A program made the translations under genes and the position numbers. The notes under the pieces are model-generated. The model had not been told where the DNA came from. It did not search any database and saw only the letters and a list, made by a program, of their open reading frames with translations. A stretch of DNA of 64,000 bases, taken from positions 186,001-250,000 of the forward strand of contig NZ_JAAOLX010000002.1 in NCBI RefSeq assembly GCF_011601265.1, read 5' to 3'. Positions 28,219-37,930 of the stretch are shown here, piece by piece. The first letter of the stretch is position 1, and each line of letters opens with the position of its first letter. The DNA comes from Iodobacter violaceini. Lineage in GTDB: Bacteria > Pseudomonadota > Gammaproteobacteria > Burkholderiales > Chitinibacteraceae.

Positions 28219-29574
28219 CTATTCGTCTGCCTGACGACCATTAATTTTCAGACCTGCCCAACGCATAATGCCCAGGATTTCCAGCTCGGTCAGCTCGTGG
28301 AACTGCCCACGGCGCAAGCGGCCCGGCAGCGTCATCGAGCCAAAACGAACACGGATAAGACGGCTGACAATCAGGCCAAAATGCTCAAACATCCGGCGCA
28401 CTTCACGATTACGGCCTTCTTTCAGCACAACGTGGTACCAATGGTTAAAACCCTCGCCACCGCGTTTTTCAAGACGGGCAAAGTGCGCCGTGCCGTCTTC
28501 CAGCTCAATGCCTTTAAGCATTTCGTTGATTTGTTCCTGAGTCAGCTCGCCGAACACACGCACCGCATATTCGCGCTCAACTTCAAAACTTGGGTGCATC
28601 ATGCGATTGGCCAGCTCGCCCGATGTAGTGAACAGCAGCAAGCCACTGGTGTTGTAATCCAAGCGTCCTACCGCCACCCATTTACTGGACTTCAGGCGTG
28701 GCAAACGATCAAATACAGTCACACGGCCTTCCGGATCATCACGACTGACCAACTCGCCCTCTTGTTTGTGATACATCACAATACGCGGCAGGCGGTCCGG
28801 CCATTTCAGCACGACTTTTTTGCCATCAAAACGAACTTCGTCACCCAGGCTGACCTTGCTGCCTAAGGCCGCAATCTTACCGTTAACCGATACCTTACCT
28901 GCGGCAATCGCGTCTTCCATTGCCCGGCGTGAGCCATACCCTGTAAAGGCAAGGGCTTTTTGCAAGCGCTCGGCCGGGATTTCCGTGGTTGCTACGCGGC
29001 GCTCACGCAATTCTTTCTGCATTTGCAATTCGCGTACCGATCCCTGGCGCAGTTGCATACGACGCGCACGGCTTACGGTTTTGTATTTGGTTTTATTACG
29101 TACTTCACCTTCAGGCGCCATGCCGGCACTTGCAGCAGCAACCGCTTTATACGCCTCAAATGTCGGGCGCTCTGCCTTACCACCCAGAGGATTTGGCCTG
29201 GAGCGTGGTGCACGGGGCATGCGTGATTCCGGAGCGGCCGGGCTTGGTGCGCCTCGTCCACTGCGTCCACCCCGGCTTTGCTCTGGCATTGCTTCAGCAA
29301 AACCACTTGCCGCATTTCGGCCACGGGGCTTCGCACCTGTTACAGCAGATTTACCATAGGCAGGATTGCGACCCGCTTCACCAGCAGGTTTGCCACCGCG
29401 AGAATTTGCACCCGTCGCAGCGGGTTTGGCATAAGCAGGATTACGGGTAGAGAATTCTTCACCAGTGGCTTTGCCACCCGTACGTTTGCCTGCACCAGCA
29501 GCCTGCGCGCTGCGCTCGCTCGCCTTACGTTCTGCTATAGCGGGCTGGGGGCGACGTGATCGGGTGGTTTTCAT
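28219..29574 (-). CDS. rluB: 23S rRNA pseudouridine synthase RluB with long basic N-terminal tail
   Basis: RluB converts U2605 (E. coli numbering) of 23S rRNA to pseudouridine. In the 451 residues the enzyme occupies about 200-450: an S4 RNA-binding domain (RLQKALAFTGYGSRRAMEDAI) and the catalytic GRLDYNTSGLLLFT with its aspartate, then NREVRRMFEHFGL. The first 170 residues are low-complexity, rich in Ala, Gly, Arg and Lys, and contain two copies of an NPAYxKxAxTGAxxRG unit. E. coli RluB has its tail at the C-terminus and no such extension here. ATG 29574 is the furthest upstream start. The chromosome-segregation gene scpB, often adjacent, is absent. Confidence 0.9.
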   Translation of the reverse strand: MKTTRSRRPQPAIAERKASERSAQAAGAGKRTGGKATGEEFSTRNPAYAKPAATGANSRGGKPAGEAGRNPAYGKSAVTGAKPRGRNAASGFAEAMPEQSRGGRSGRGAPSPAAPESRMPRAPRSRPNPLGGKAERPTFEAYKAVAAASAGMAPEGEVRNKTKYKTVSRARRMQLRQGSVRELQMQKELRERRVATTEIPAERLQKALAFTGYGSRRAMEDAIAAGKVSVNGKIAALGSKVSLGDEVRFDGKKVVLKWPDRLPRIVMYHKQEGELVSRDDPEGRVTVFDRLPRLKSSKWVAVGRLDYNTSGLLLFTTSGELANRMMHPSFEVEREYAVRVFGELTQEQINEMLKGIELEDGTAHFARLEKRGGEGFNHWYHVVLKEGRNREVRRMFEHFGLIVSRLIRVRFGSMTLPGRLRRGQFHELTELEILGIMRWAGLKINGRQADE

Positions 29575-29649
29575 GTGCGTTTCTTTCCAAAAAAACAGAG
29601 GATTATAACCTGAATACGCGCCTTACACTGCATTCATACCTCACAATAG

Positions 29650-29676
29650 CAAACCGCCGATAAAATTATCGGCGGC
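29650..29676 (-). terminator. Hairpin downstream of the 29790 gene
   Basis: CCGCCGATAA (29654-29663) and TTATCGGCGG (29666-29675) form a perfect 10-bp stem with a 2-nt loop. The T-run on the minus strand is short (TTT), so it may be a weak terminator. Confidence 0.5.
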
Positions 29677-29789
29677 CGCTAACTCAACTTCATCGTTCTG
29701 GCACAACAAATATAAGACTTAACAACAAGCAACCAGCTGATTTTAAAATGCTTTACTCAAAAAAATCTGCCCGGCTTCCTGATTACAAT

Positions 29790-30236
29790 CTACAGCACTG
29801 AAAAAAATGCAACGCACCCCAAACTGGTTAAACCTAAATTAAACACCTGCCCTTCCAGTGTTTGCCCGTGGTCTAATTCTGTGCTTCGCAAGATTTCATG
29901 CATCACTTCAACTTCTTTGTACCACTTCAAAAGACGCGTGTTATTGTTCAGAAAGTTTTCAATTTCCGCTTTTAAAGCATGTTCTCCGATCACATAAACT
30001 GCGCCCTTATTATCCCCCCGCAGTTGCAAGGCAGGAGGAACCGTCACCCCAATCAGTGCAAGATGAGACTGTAAATCATCACCAAAACGCTTAAGCTCGG
30101 AAGCCGCTTTTGCGTTTAATTCTGTTAAAGAAAAACCCTCTTCTGGCGAACCATCAGATAATAACGAAGCAATCTCAAGCAAAGTACTGCCTTGTTGATC
30201 ACTACTCACTGCAGCAGACTCCGACACCGTATTCAC
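29790..30236 (-). CDS. Unknown 148-residue protein
   Basis: Translation starts at GTG 30236, preceded by GGGAG at a good distance, which supports a real gene. The N-terminal 35 residues are Ser-rich and probably disordered. Then comes a helical region, a small beta stretch (ALQLRGDNKGAVYVIGEHALKAEIENFL) and a hydrophobic C-terminal end (FNLGLTSLGCVAFFSVL). There is no signal peptide. I recognise no family. The G/C content is lower than that of neighbouring genes, and it sits alone between rluB and mutS with a hairpin behind it. Confidence 0.6.
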   Translation of the reverse strand: MNTVSESAAVSSDQQGSTLLEIASLLSDGSPEEGFSLTELNAKAASELKRFGDDLQSHLALIGVTVPPALQLRGDNKGAVYVIGEHALKAEIENFLNNNTRLLKWYKEVEVMHEILRSTELDHGQTLEGQVFNLGLTSLGCVAFFSVL

Positions 30237-30518
30237 AGCTACTCCCTATTGGAAAAGCATTTATGCTTAGCAATTAATATTAGCAAACAGCATCACATGC
30301 TAGCCGGTAAAATTTACATTCTTACTATGTTTTTGGATCATGCTTAGTTAAAAACATAAAACTCTAATAAATCTCCGGCAGCTCATTAGCTCACACCCAG
30401 AATACAGCGCATATAATAAGGTAAATTGATTATAGGAACCCATAGCAAAAAACAAAGTTTTTTTGCATCTCGTTCTCATTTCAACATCAAATGCTACGAA
30501 ACGCCTTCTCGTGCAATT

Positions 30519-33083
30519 CTAAAGCAAAGCACACAGGCGATAGAGCAGATCATGCGCCTCGCGTGCGGTCAGCTCATCCGGATCAATTCCAGCCAGGGCA
30601 TCCTGAAGCGGATGTGGCTCAGGCTCAATTTGCATAATACTGGCCGTGGCAAATAAATCGCCCTGCATTCCCCCCTGCACACTATTTGACTCCAGCTCGA
30701 GCAATTTTTTCCTGGCTTGGCGCACAACATCTTTTGGAACCCCTGCCAGCTGAGCCACTGCCACACCATAACTTTGCGAAGCAGGGCCTTCCTGTACCGC
30801 ATGCAAAAACACAATGCGGTCTTTATGCTCAACGGCATCCAGATGCACATTGGCAACAACAGGATAATCCTGCGCCAGACGAGTCAGCTCAAAATAATGC
30901 GTTGCAAACAAAGTATAAGCACGGTTTTTCTCAATCAACGCTTTCGCAATCGACCAAGCCAGCGCCAAACCATCAAAAGTAGACGTGCCGCGCCCTACTT
31001 CGTCCATCAGGACCAAAGAATTTTCTGAAGCATTATTCAGAATATTGGCCGTTTCGGTCATTTCCACCATAAAGGTAGATCGCCCGCCCGCCAGATCGTC
31101 CGATGCCCCGATACGGGTAAAGATGCGGTCGAGCTTACCGATGGTGGCACTCTGCGCAGGCACAAAACTCCCCACATGCGCCAGCAACACAATCAAGGCC
31201 ACTTGCCGCATATAAGTCGATTTACCGCCCATATTGGGGCCGGTAATCAAGAGCAGCTTGCGCGCCACAGAGAAATCCACACTATTGGGGATAAAGTCAT
31301 CGATCTGCGCCTCGACGACCGGATGACGGCCCGCCTCGATATGCAATAGCTGGCCTTCCACAAATTGTGGCGCAATATAATTACCACGCTCGGCGCGATC
31401 AGCAAGGCTGGCCAGTACATCGGCTGTTGCCAGTGCTTGTGCCGCCAAACGTAAAGCCCCCAGATAGGGCTGCAAACGCTGCAGCAAATCATCATAAAGC
31501 GCTTTTTCCAAGACCAATGACCGCTCTTTCGCGCTTAAAGCCTTGTCTTCAAACAATTTCAGCTCGGGCGTAATATAACGCTCAGCGTTTTTCATGGTTT
31601 GACGGCGGCGGTAATCGTCCGGCACGGCCCCTGCGTAGGAATTAGTAATCTCAATAAAATAACCCGCAACGCGGTTGTACTCGACCCGCAGCGTTGGAAT
31701 ACCCGTGCGCTCACGCTCGCGCGCTTCCAGCTCCAACAAGAATTCACCGCCATGAGTCTGGATAGTGCGCAGCTCATCCAGCTCGCTGCTATAGCCATCG
31801 GCAATCACACCACCTTCGCGCAGCACCACAGATGGCTCGGACTGAATAGCGGCACTCAGCAAGCTCAAAATCTGCGCATCGGGCGATAAGGCTTTACCCA
31901 GAGATACAAAGAAATCATCCTGCGGCAATACCGAAATCAAGGCAGGCAATGCAGCGAGGCTATCCCTCAGGCTGGATAAATCACGCGGCCTTGCGCTGGA
32001 CAAGGCAATTCGGGCGGTAATCCGCTCCACATCCGCCACACAATCCAAAGCCGAATGGATTGGAGCGAACGAGGCCGTTGCCAGCAGCGCCGCAATCGCA
32101 TTTTGCCGCTGCATAATTTTGGCACTGGATCTGAGCGGGTGATGCAGCCAATGACGCAGCAAACGTGAGCCCATGCCGGTAGCACACTGATCGAGCAGAG
32201 AGAATAAAGTTGGCGAGCTTTCACCACGAATCGTTTCGGTGATTTCCAGATTACGGCGCGTGGCCGCATCCAGCTCAATATACTGGCTTTGCGATTCACA
32301 ACGCAGCCCGGCCAATACCGGCAATGCACCACCTTGCGTGCTGCGAACGTACTCCAGCAAAGCCCCTGCCGGGCCAAGTGCCAGCATGCCTTCACTCACG
32401 CCAAAGCCGGCTAAATCGTGCGTTTCAAAATGGCGGGATAAATTGCGCACAGCGGCGGCCGCTTCAAACTGCCAGGGCGGCAATTTACGCACTACGGCGG
32501 TGGCCTGCTCAAACAAAGCCAGGCCTGCATCGTCGGCCACCAGGATTTCAGCGGGGCGCAGGCGTTCTAATTCAGAAGCCAGCTTATCAGCCGTCGTATC
32601 CATCAGGGCAAAATCACCCGAGGCAAGCGACAGCCAGGCCATCCCCATCTTGCCGCGCGAGAAACTCAGCGCCAGTAATCTGTTTTCGGTTTTTACATCG
32701 AGTAAAGCCGTATCAGTCAGGGTACCCGGCGTGACCACACGCATCACTTTGCGCTCTACCGGCCCCTTGCCGGTAACTTCGCCAACCTGCTCGCAAATCG
32801 CTACCGACTCACCCATCTTGACGAGGCGTGCCAGATATTGCTCGGCGGCGTGATAAGGCACACCCGCCATGCGAATCGGCTCACCCGCCGTCTGACCACG
32901 GGTGGTCAGTGTGATATCAAGTAATTTGGCTGCACGTACCGCATCGTCAAAAAACAATTCGTAGAAATCCCCCATGCGATAAAACAATAATTTATCAGGG
33001 TGATCACTTTTTAAACGCAGGTATTGCTGCATAAATGGCGTGTGCGTTGGTTTGGCGCTAGCGCTTGGTTTTTTTTCCGCCAT
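30519..33083 (-). CDS. mutS: DNA mismatch repair protein MutS
   Basis: MutS recognises mismatches and starts MutL-dependent repair. The 854 residues begin at ATG 33083 after AAGGGAA; the open frame upstream is not conserved. Domain I has the mismatch-reading [15 protein letters not shown] (F-x-E motif in domain I). The ATPase domain near the C-terminus has Walker [32 protein letters not shown] and the helix-turn-helix end. Length equals E. coli MutS (853). No mutL or recA is adjacent. The gene looks intact, so the strain should not be a mutator through this locus. Confidence 0.97.
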   Translation of the reverse strand: MAEKKPSASAKPTHTPFMQQYLRLKSDHPDKLLFYRMGDFYELFFDDAVRAAKLLDITLTTRGQTAGEPIRMAGVPYHAAEQYLARLVKMGESVAICEQVGEVTGKGPVERKVMRVVTPGTLTDTALLDVKTENRLLALSFSRGKMGMAWLSLASGDFALMDTTADKLASELERLRPAEILVADDAGLALFEQATAVVRKLPPWQFEAAAAVRNLSRHFETHDLAGFGVSEGMLALGPAGALLEYVRSTQGGALPVLAGLRCESQSQYIELDAATRRNLEITETIRGESSPTLFSLLDQCATGMGSRLLRHWLHHPLRSSAKIMQRQNAIAALLATASFAPIHSALDCVADVERITARIALSSARPRDLSSLRDSLAALPALISVLPQDDFFVSLGKALSPDAQILSLLSAAIQSEPSVVLREGGVIADGYSSELDELRTIQTHGGEFLLELEARERERTGIPTLRVEYNRVAGYFIEITNSYAGAVPDDYRRRQTMKNAERYITPELKLFEDKALSAKERSLVLEKALYDDLLQRLQPYLGALRLAAQALATADVLASLADRAERGNYIAPQFVEGQLLHIEAGRHPVVEAQIDDFIPNSVDFSVARKLLLITGPNMGGKSTYMRQVALIVLLAHVGSFVPAQSATIGKLDRIFTRIGASDDLAGGRSTFMVEMTETANILNNASENSLVLMDEVGRGTSTFDGLALAWSIAKALIEKNRAYTLFATHYFELTRLAQDYPVVANVHLDAVEHKDRIVFLHAVQEGPASQSYGVAVAQLAGVPKDVVRQARKKLLELESNSVQGGMQGDLFATASIMQIEPEPHPLQDALAGIDPDELTAREAHDLLYRLCALL

Positions 33084-33201
33084 TTTTGTATTCCCTTGCT
33101 GAAATATCAATTCAAAAAAACATTTCTGGATATGGCCGCCATTATCCAATCAGGGCAGCGGCAAGTCCACGAACGGTGAGCGGCAAAAAGCCCGTCAACC
33201 A

Positions 33202-33236
33202 TAAAAAAAGCGCCACCTGAGATGACGCTTTTTTTT
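33202..33236 (-). terminator. Terminator after suhB
   Basis: The arms AGCGCCA and TGACGCT (one mismatch) are flanked by A- and T-runs on both strands (33202-33236). It separates suhB from mutS. Confidence 0.7.
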
Positions 33237-33261
33237 AAAAACGCTAAGAAATACGCATTAA

Positions 33262-34044
33262 TTATTTATTGTGCTGACGAATTACCGACAACATCTGGCC
33301 GAATACACGCGGTGTACCACACAGAATATCGCCAGATTGCAAGAAGCCTTCTTCGCCATTTAAATCAGTCACCAAACCACCCGCCTCTTGCACCAGCAAG
33401 GAGCCTGCAGCGATATCGACTGTTTTAAGATCAAATTCAAAGAAACCATCGTAACGGCCGCAAGCCACATAGGCCAGATCCAGGGCGGCAGCGCCCGGAC
33501 GACGCAAGCCAGCCGACTTTTGTGTCATATCACGGAAAATATTGATGTAGTTTTCAAGATTATCAAAGCGGGTGTACGGAAAACCAGTGGCGATCAAACC
33601 ATCGGTTAATTCACGCACTTTAGAAACGCGGATACGACGATCATTCAGGTAAGCGCCTACACCACGCGTTGCGGTAAACAAATCATTGCGGCAAGGATCA
33701 TAAACAACGGCCTGGGTAATCACGCCTTTATGTTCCAGTGCAATCGATACTGCGTACTGAGGAACGCCATGCAAGAAATTGGTGGTGCCATCCAATGGAT
33801 CAATAATCCATGTGTATTCTGACTGACCGCGGTTACCCGACTCTTCGGCCATAATAGCGTGCGTTGGATACGCTTCGAGGATGGTATCAATAATCGCTTG
33901 TTCGGCGGCACGGTCTACTTCGGAAACAAAGTCGTTATGACCTTTTTTCTCAACGGCTAAATGATCCAGATTACTGGAAGCACGTTGAATGATAGAAGCA
34001 GCGCGGCGCGCAGCGCGCACAGCGGTATTGAGCATTGGATGCAT
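33262..34044 (-). CDS. suhB: Inositol-1-monophosphatase family protein SuhB
   Basis: The 260-residue protein has the metal-binding pattern of the family: the MAEES glutamate, [12 protein letters not shown] with the paired aspartates, and late [19 protein letters not shown]. SuhB is an inositol phosphatase that in enterobacteria also works in rRNA antitermination complexes with Nus factors. ATG 34044 has AGGAAT upstream. The gene is divergent to trmJ; the two share a 189-bp intergenic region. This suhB/trmJ neighbourhood is common in beta- and gammaproteobacteria. Confidence 0.95.
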   Translation of the reverse strand: MHPMLNTAVRAARRAASIIQRASSNLDHLAVEKKGHNDFVSEVDRAAEQAIIDTILEAYPTHAIMAEESGNRGQSEYTWIIDPLDGTTNFLHGVPQYAVSIALEHKGVITQAVVYDPCRNDLFTATRGVGAYLNDRRIRVSKVRELTDGLIATGFPYTRFDNLENYINIFRDMTQKSAGLRRPGAAALDLAYVACGRYDGFFEFDLKTVDIAAGSLLVQEAGGLVTDLNGEEGFLQSGDILCGTPRVFGQMLSVIRQHNK

Positions 34045-34233
34045 GGCTATTCCTGATTAAAAGTAAAAGATCGACCAACGGGGCAGCGCAGCTTAAAAAA
34101 CGCGACACAGCATGAATCACAGTATATATTCGTGCGGATCAAAATCGCATTCCAACCCATTTCGGGCTACCCGATATAAGATTGGCCGCTATTCTACCTG
34201 TGCTCTCACAATGAATAAACAAGTGTTCTTAAA

Positions 34234-35004
34234 ATGACTCAAGAAACTATCAGTAATACCTCTGCCGAATGCCTCTCCCGCATCCGGGTTGTGCTCTCCC
34301 ACACCTCCCACCCCGGCAACATCGGCTCCACCGCCCGTGCCATGAAAACTATGGGAATCAACAAGCTTTACCTGATCAACCCCAAGGAATTTCCATCGGA
34401 CACGGCCACCGCTCTGGCCAGCAATGCGGATGATGTGCTTAATACCGCTGTCGTTGTCAGCAGCATGGAAGAAGCCCTGGCAGGCACCACTTTGCAAATT
34501 GCCCTGACCGCACGCCGCAGAGAACTCGCACACCCGCTGCAAACGCCAAGACAGCTTGCGCCAGAAATTATTCAGACCATCCAGGCAGGTCAGGATATTG
34601 CGCTGGTGTTTGGCACGGAAATGTCTGGCCTGACGATTGATGAAGTGCTGCTTTGCAACCGCATGGCCACCATCCCCACCAATCCGGATTACTCCAGCCT
34701 GAATCTGGCACAAGCCGTGCAAGTATTCGCCTACGAAATCTTCGCCACCCTTGCTGACGACGTATCCTATCTTGCCGAAAGCCGTGACAGCGCCACGCAC
34801 GATGCAATGGAGCATTTCTTTACCCATCTGGAAAAAACGCTGAGTACGATTGGTTTTCTTAAGCCCGACGCCCCAAAGCGCCTGATGCCCAGAATGCGCC
34901 GCATGTTTACCCGCGCCAATCTGGAGCGGGAAGAAGTCGATATTTTGCGTGGCTGGCTACGCGCTACCACAACTACTGAAAGATGGCCCAAACTACCCAA
35001 ATAG
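34234..35004 (+). CDS. trmJ: tRNA (cytidine/uridine-2'-O-)-methyltransferase TrmJ
   Basis: TrmJ methylates the ribose of nucleotide 32 in several tRNAs. The 256-residue SPOUT enzyme begins with RIRVVLSHTSHPGNIGSTARAMKTMG and has the knot-forming motifs LVFGTEMSGLT and ATIPTNPDYSSLNLAQAVQV. A C-terminal helical extension (about 185-255) is typical of TrmJ and used for dimerisation. It is divergent from suhB and ends at a strong terminator. Confidence 0.95.
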   Translation: MTQETISNTSAECLSRIRVVLSHTSHPGNIGSTARAMKTMGINKLYLINPKEFPSDTATALASNADDVLNTAVVVSSMEEALAGTTLQIALTARRRELAHPLQTPRQLAPEIIQTIQAGQDIALVFGTEMSGLTIDEVLLCNRMATIPTNPDYSSLNLAQAVQVFAYEIFATLADDVSYLAESRDSATHDAMEHFFTHLEKTLSTIGFLKPDAPKRLMPRMRRMFTRANLEREEVDILRGWLRATTTTERWPKLPK

Positions 35005-35029
35005 CTTTGGCAGTTAGGCACCTTAAATA

Positions 35030-35067
35030 AAAACGGCTTTGAACTATCCAAGTTTAAAGCCGTTTTT
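35030..35067 (+). terminator. Terminator after trmJ
   Basis: AAAACGGCTTT and AAAGCCGTTTTT form an 11-bp stem, extended inward by AACT/AGTT. The structure can stop transcription from either side. Confidence 0.9.
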
Positions 35068-35093
35068 CATATCAACCATCACCATAGCTCCCC

Positions 35094-35828
35094 TCATGTA
35101 CGCCGCTCAATTACTGGAATTTCAAGGCACTGATAAAGTGGAGATTTATATATGATGACCCGACTGTACGACGTTTCCAACGCCGCAGCATGACTAGGCC
35201 AAACCAGCTCTTGATCTTGTGCAGGATCCATAAAGTCCACCACCAAAAGCAACCAATAACTGTCACAGTGTTCATACCCAGAAAGTTTCTGCTCCTTCTT
35301 CGCAACAACTTTCTTGACCCTTACGACAGAGAGGTTCCTCCCTTTAAAACGCTGGGAAACCTGCCATTGAACATTGGAATACTTATTAGAGTTGCAATAA
35401 ATAAAATCCAACTCAGGAACATGAGCAAAAAATCGTGGGGGCACGCTACCCGTTTCATGATATTCAAGCACCTTTGCTATATCAGCCAAAGAAGCAGCAA
35501 GGGCTTTAACATCATTAATTGGGCAATTTAAATTGAAGGACACATGAAGCTCTATACTTTTCCGAGAGTCTGAAAAATATATTGACTGAGCCTGACTAAC
35601 AACATCTGCCATTCCCCGGTATTGAGCCTGCTGGCTCCTTGGCCCATCTTCCTCATCAAAATACAATTGTGTAATTTCAATTCCAAGCGTTTGTTTACCA
35701 ATGATAATAACGTCTGGCTTATCTCTATAAACAACTTCACCATCAGGCAAAGAACAGTGCTTACGAAACTGCTCAAAATAATATTTTTCAATATTTTGAT
35801 TTGTAAATTCACCCATGCTCTGCCCCAT
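35094..35828 (-). CDS. Unknown accessory protein with PD-(D/E)XK-like nuclease pattern
   Basis: The 244-residue product (232 if ATG 35816 is used, which has a better GGGG upstream) is not a family I recognise. Its N-terminal third contains PDVIIIGKQTLGIEITQLYF: an aspartate (D39) and an E-x-T (E51-I-T53) spaced as in divergent PD-(D/E)XK nucleases, with Thr replacing the usual Lys. The remainder alternates strand and helix, with a conserved-looking Cys/Tyr-rich centre. Base composition is clearly more A/T-rich than in the housekeeping genes around it, suggesting acquisition. It stands alone between trmJ and the CMD gene. A defence or restriction-like role is inference only. Confidence 0.6.
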   Translation of the reverse strand: MGQSMGEFTNQNIEKYYFEQFRKHCSLPDGEVVYRDKPDVIIIGKQTLGIEITQLYFDEEDGPRSQQAQYRGMADVVSQAQSIYFSDSRKSIELHVSFNLNCPINDVKALAASLADIAKVLEYHETGSVPPRFFAHVPELDFIYCNSNKYSNVQWQVSQRFKGRNLSVVRVKKVVAKKEQKLSGYEHCDSYWLLLVVDFMDPAQDQELVWPSHAAALETSYSRVIIYKSPLYQCLEIPVIERRT

Positions 35829-35874
35829 GCCTAAAAAATAACTTAGTAGCTAAGACTAGTTTACGAATAAATTA

Positions 35875-36237
35875 TTACGAGCCACTCACACCCCTTTCCC
35901 CGCCAAACTCCTCATAAGCCTGCAAAGCCTCCGCCCCCGTCATCACACTGGGGCCGCCGCCCATATAGATGGCGACTTGCAGCATTTCCATAAACTCCGC
36001 ACGGCTCACGCCCATACTGACACACGCTTTAGCGTGAAAACCTAAACAGCCCTGGCAACGGGCGGCAATACCAATGGCCATTGCGATCAATTCTTTGGTT
36101 TTTTTATCCAGCGCACCATCGCTGTGAGTGGCTTTGGCCATTTGACCAAAACCTGCCATGGTTGCCGGAATCGCTTTATTCATTTGGGCAAGCTGAGCAC
36201 TGATATCACTCACGACTTCTTTATAGCTGTGACTCAT
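35875..36237 (-). CDS. Carboxymuconolactone decarboxylase (AhpD-like) family protein
   Basis: The 120 residues from ATG 36237 (AAGGAAG upstream) form one CMD domain. A C-x-x-C-x-x-x-H motif (ARCQGCLGFHAKA) marks members with peroxidase or disulfide-reductase activity such as AhpD rather than true decarboxylases. EFMEMLQVAIYMGGGPSVMTGAEAL is the conserved second half. Eleven more in-frame codons upstream are not used in my model because the RBS lies within them. No partner ahpC is nearby. Confidence 0.88.
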   Translation of the reverse strand: MSHSYKEVVSDISAQLAQMNKAIPATMAGFGQMAKATHSDGALDKKTKELIAMAIGIAARCQGCLGFHAKACVSMGVSRAEFMEMLQVAIYMGGGPSVMTGAEALQAYEEFGGERGVSGS

Positions 36238-36296
36238 TTTTTCTTCCTTTATTAAAATACTTAAACACATAATATATTTTTATATATAAAATAGCA

Positions 36297-36331
36297 AGAA
36301 AAAACCCGCTGGTTTTTCTACCAAGCGGGCT
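36297..36331 (-). terminator. Terminator after sseA
   Basis: On the minus strand CCCGCTTGGT / ACCAGCGGG, with one bulge, is followed by TTTTTTCTT. It lies 28 bp beyond the sseA stop. Confidence 0.85.
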
Positions 36332-36358
36332 GTTTGCCAACTTACCTTGCGTCAAAGA

Positions 36359-37189
36359 TTACGCAAGGTATCTAACAACGGGCCTTGCCGCGTCCGCGCA
36401 CCATTCACTCCATGAACCTGCATAGAGCCTTGCGCCACTCAGGCCCGCCACTTCCAGTGCCAGCAGATTATGACAGGCCGTTACACCCGAGCCGCATTGT
36501 TGCACGGTATGAGCGGCATCCAGACCGGCCAGCAACAGCTGCCACTCGGCCTTCAGCACACCCGCAGGTTTAAAGCGGCCATCCTCCTGCAAATTATTTT
36601 GAAAAAAACGATTGATTGCACTAGGGATATGCCCGCCCACCGGATCCAGTGTTTCGCCCTCCCCCATAAAACGGGAAGGAGAACGAGCGTCCACAACGGT
36701 AAAAACGGCACTATGGATATTTTCCAGCACCTCTTTTACCTCCACCTTTAATTCAGGACGCAGTTCCGCAACAAATTTGGCAGCGACTGGCACGGGCAAG
36801 TCTTTAACCACCCCGCCCTGCCAGGCCGGCATCCCACCGTCCAAAACCTGCACCTGATCGTGCCCCAGCCAGCGCAGCAGCCACCACAATCTGGCCGCGT
36901 ACATTCCACCCTGCGCGTCGTAAGCCACCACATGGCGATTGCTGCTTACCCCAAGGCTTGCCAGCTTATCCGCCAAAACTTGCGGATCAGGCAAAGGATG
37001 GCGGCCATTCGTCCCTGTTTTAATCCCGGAAAGATCGTCGTCCAGATGCAGGAAATGCGCACCCGGCAAATGGCCTTCTGCATAAGCCAATCGCCCCGCC
37101 TGCGGATTAGCCAGATCATGACGGCAATCAATCAGCAGCACATCGGCCAGTTGCTCTTGTAATTGCGAAGCGGAAATCAGCGGGGTCAT
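36359..37189 (-). CDS. sseA: 3-mercaptopyruvate / thiosulfate sulfurtransferase
   Basis: The 276 residues contain two rhodanese domains. The N-terminal one (LLIDCRHDLANP, HFLHLDDDLSG, GRHPLPDP) is inactive and the C-terminal one carries the persulfide loop QCGSGVTACHN. CGSGVTA is the loop form typical of mercaptopyruvate sulfurtransferases. The enzyme moves sulfur from mercaptopyruvate or thiosulfate to a thiol or cyanide. ATG 37189 has AAGGA six bases upstream, which decides against the in-frame TTG at 37195. Confidence 0.93.
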   Translation of the reverse strand: MTPLISASQLQEQLADVLLIDCRHDLANPQAGRLAYAEGHLPGAHFLHLDDDLSGIKTGTNGRHPLPDPQVLADKLASLGVSSNRHVVAYDAQGGMYAARLWWLLRWLGHDQVQVLDGGMPAWQGGVVKDLPVPVAAKFVAELRPELKVEVKEVLENIHSAVFTVVDARSPSRFMGEGETLDPVGGHIPSAINRFFQNNLQEDGRFKPAGVLKAEWQLLLAGLDAAHTVQQCGSGVTACHNLLALEVAGLSGARLYAGSWSEWCADAARPVVRYLA

Positions 37190-37211
37190 CGGCAATCCTT
37201 GCAGTATTGAT

Positions 37212-37242
37212 CAAAAAACAGGCCCGTACGGATACGGGCCTG
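37212..37242 (-). terminator. Terminator after dcd
   Basis: CAGGCCCGTA (37219-37228) and TACGGGCCTG (37233-37242) form a perfect 10-bp stem with a 4-nt loop, followed on the minus strand by TTTTTTGA. Confidence 0.93.
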
Positions 37243-37261
37243 CGGGAAAGAAGGGTAAAAC

Positions 37262-37837
37262 TCAGGTCTTAGGCAGCGTTACGCCACTTTGGCCCTGATA
37301 CTTACCACCGCGATCGCGGTAAGAAGTTTCACAAACATCGTCTTCATCGGCCTCAAAGAACAAGACCTGCGCTACGCCTTCGTTGGCGTAAATCTTGGCG
37401 GGCAGCGGCGTGGTGTTAGAGAACTCCAGCGTTACATAACCTTCCCACTCCGGCTCAAACGGAGTGACATTCACAATAATGCCGCAACGCGCGTAAGTGG
37501 ACTTACCCAGGCACACCGTCAGGGCATTACGCGGAATACGGAAATATTCCACAGTACGTGCCAGCGCGAAAGAATTTGGCGGGATAATGCAATAACCCTT
37601 ACCAGAAACATTCACAAAGCTGCCTTCATCAAAGTTTTTTGGATCAACAATGGTCGAGTTAATATTGGTAAAAACTTTAAACTCATCGGCACAGCGAATA
37701 TCGTAGCCGTAGCTGGAAGTACCATAAGAAACAATACGTTCGCCGTTTACTTCCTTCACCTGGCCTGGCACAAACGGCTCGATCATGCCGTGCTCGCTGG
37801 CCATACGACGAATCCACTTATCTGATTTGATACTCAT
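37262..37837 (-). CDS. dcd: dCTP deaminase
   Basis: Dcd deaminates dCTP to dUTP, the main source of dTTP precursors in proteobacteria, and so feeds the ThyA step encoded at 24657. From ATG 37837 the 191 residues begin [13 protein letters not shown] and show [14 protein letters not shown], the active-site [24 protein letters not shown]-type region (given here only by its start at about residue 110), and the C-terminal [14 protein letters not shown] that closes over the nucleotide. The length agrees with E. coli (193). Confidence 0.96.
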   Translation of the reverse strand: MSIKSDKWIRRMASEHGMIEPFVPGQVKEVNGERIVSYGTSSYGYDIRCADEFKVFTNINSTIVDPKNFDEGSFVNVSGKGYCIIPPNSFALARTVEYFRIPRNALTVCLGKSTYARCGIIVNVTPFEPEWEGYVTLEFSNTTPLPAKIYANEGVAQVLFFEADEDDVCETSYRDRGGKYQGQSGVTLPKT

Positions 37838-37930
37838 TACTGTCACATCCCCATTACATATTTGCGGCTATTGTAGCTGCGGAGCATCTGCCACGCATCT
37901 ATAATCATCACAACTAAGGAGATTCTCTTG

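Noticed and set aside
28297-28866. 189-codon plus-strand frame opposite rluB
   Set aside because: Shadow of the RluB catalytic domain.
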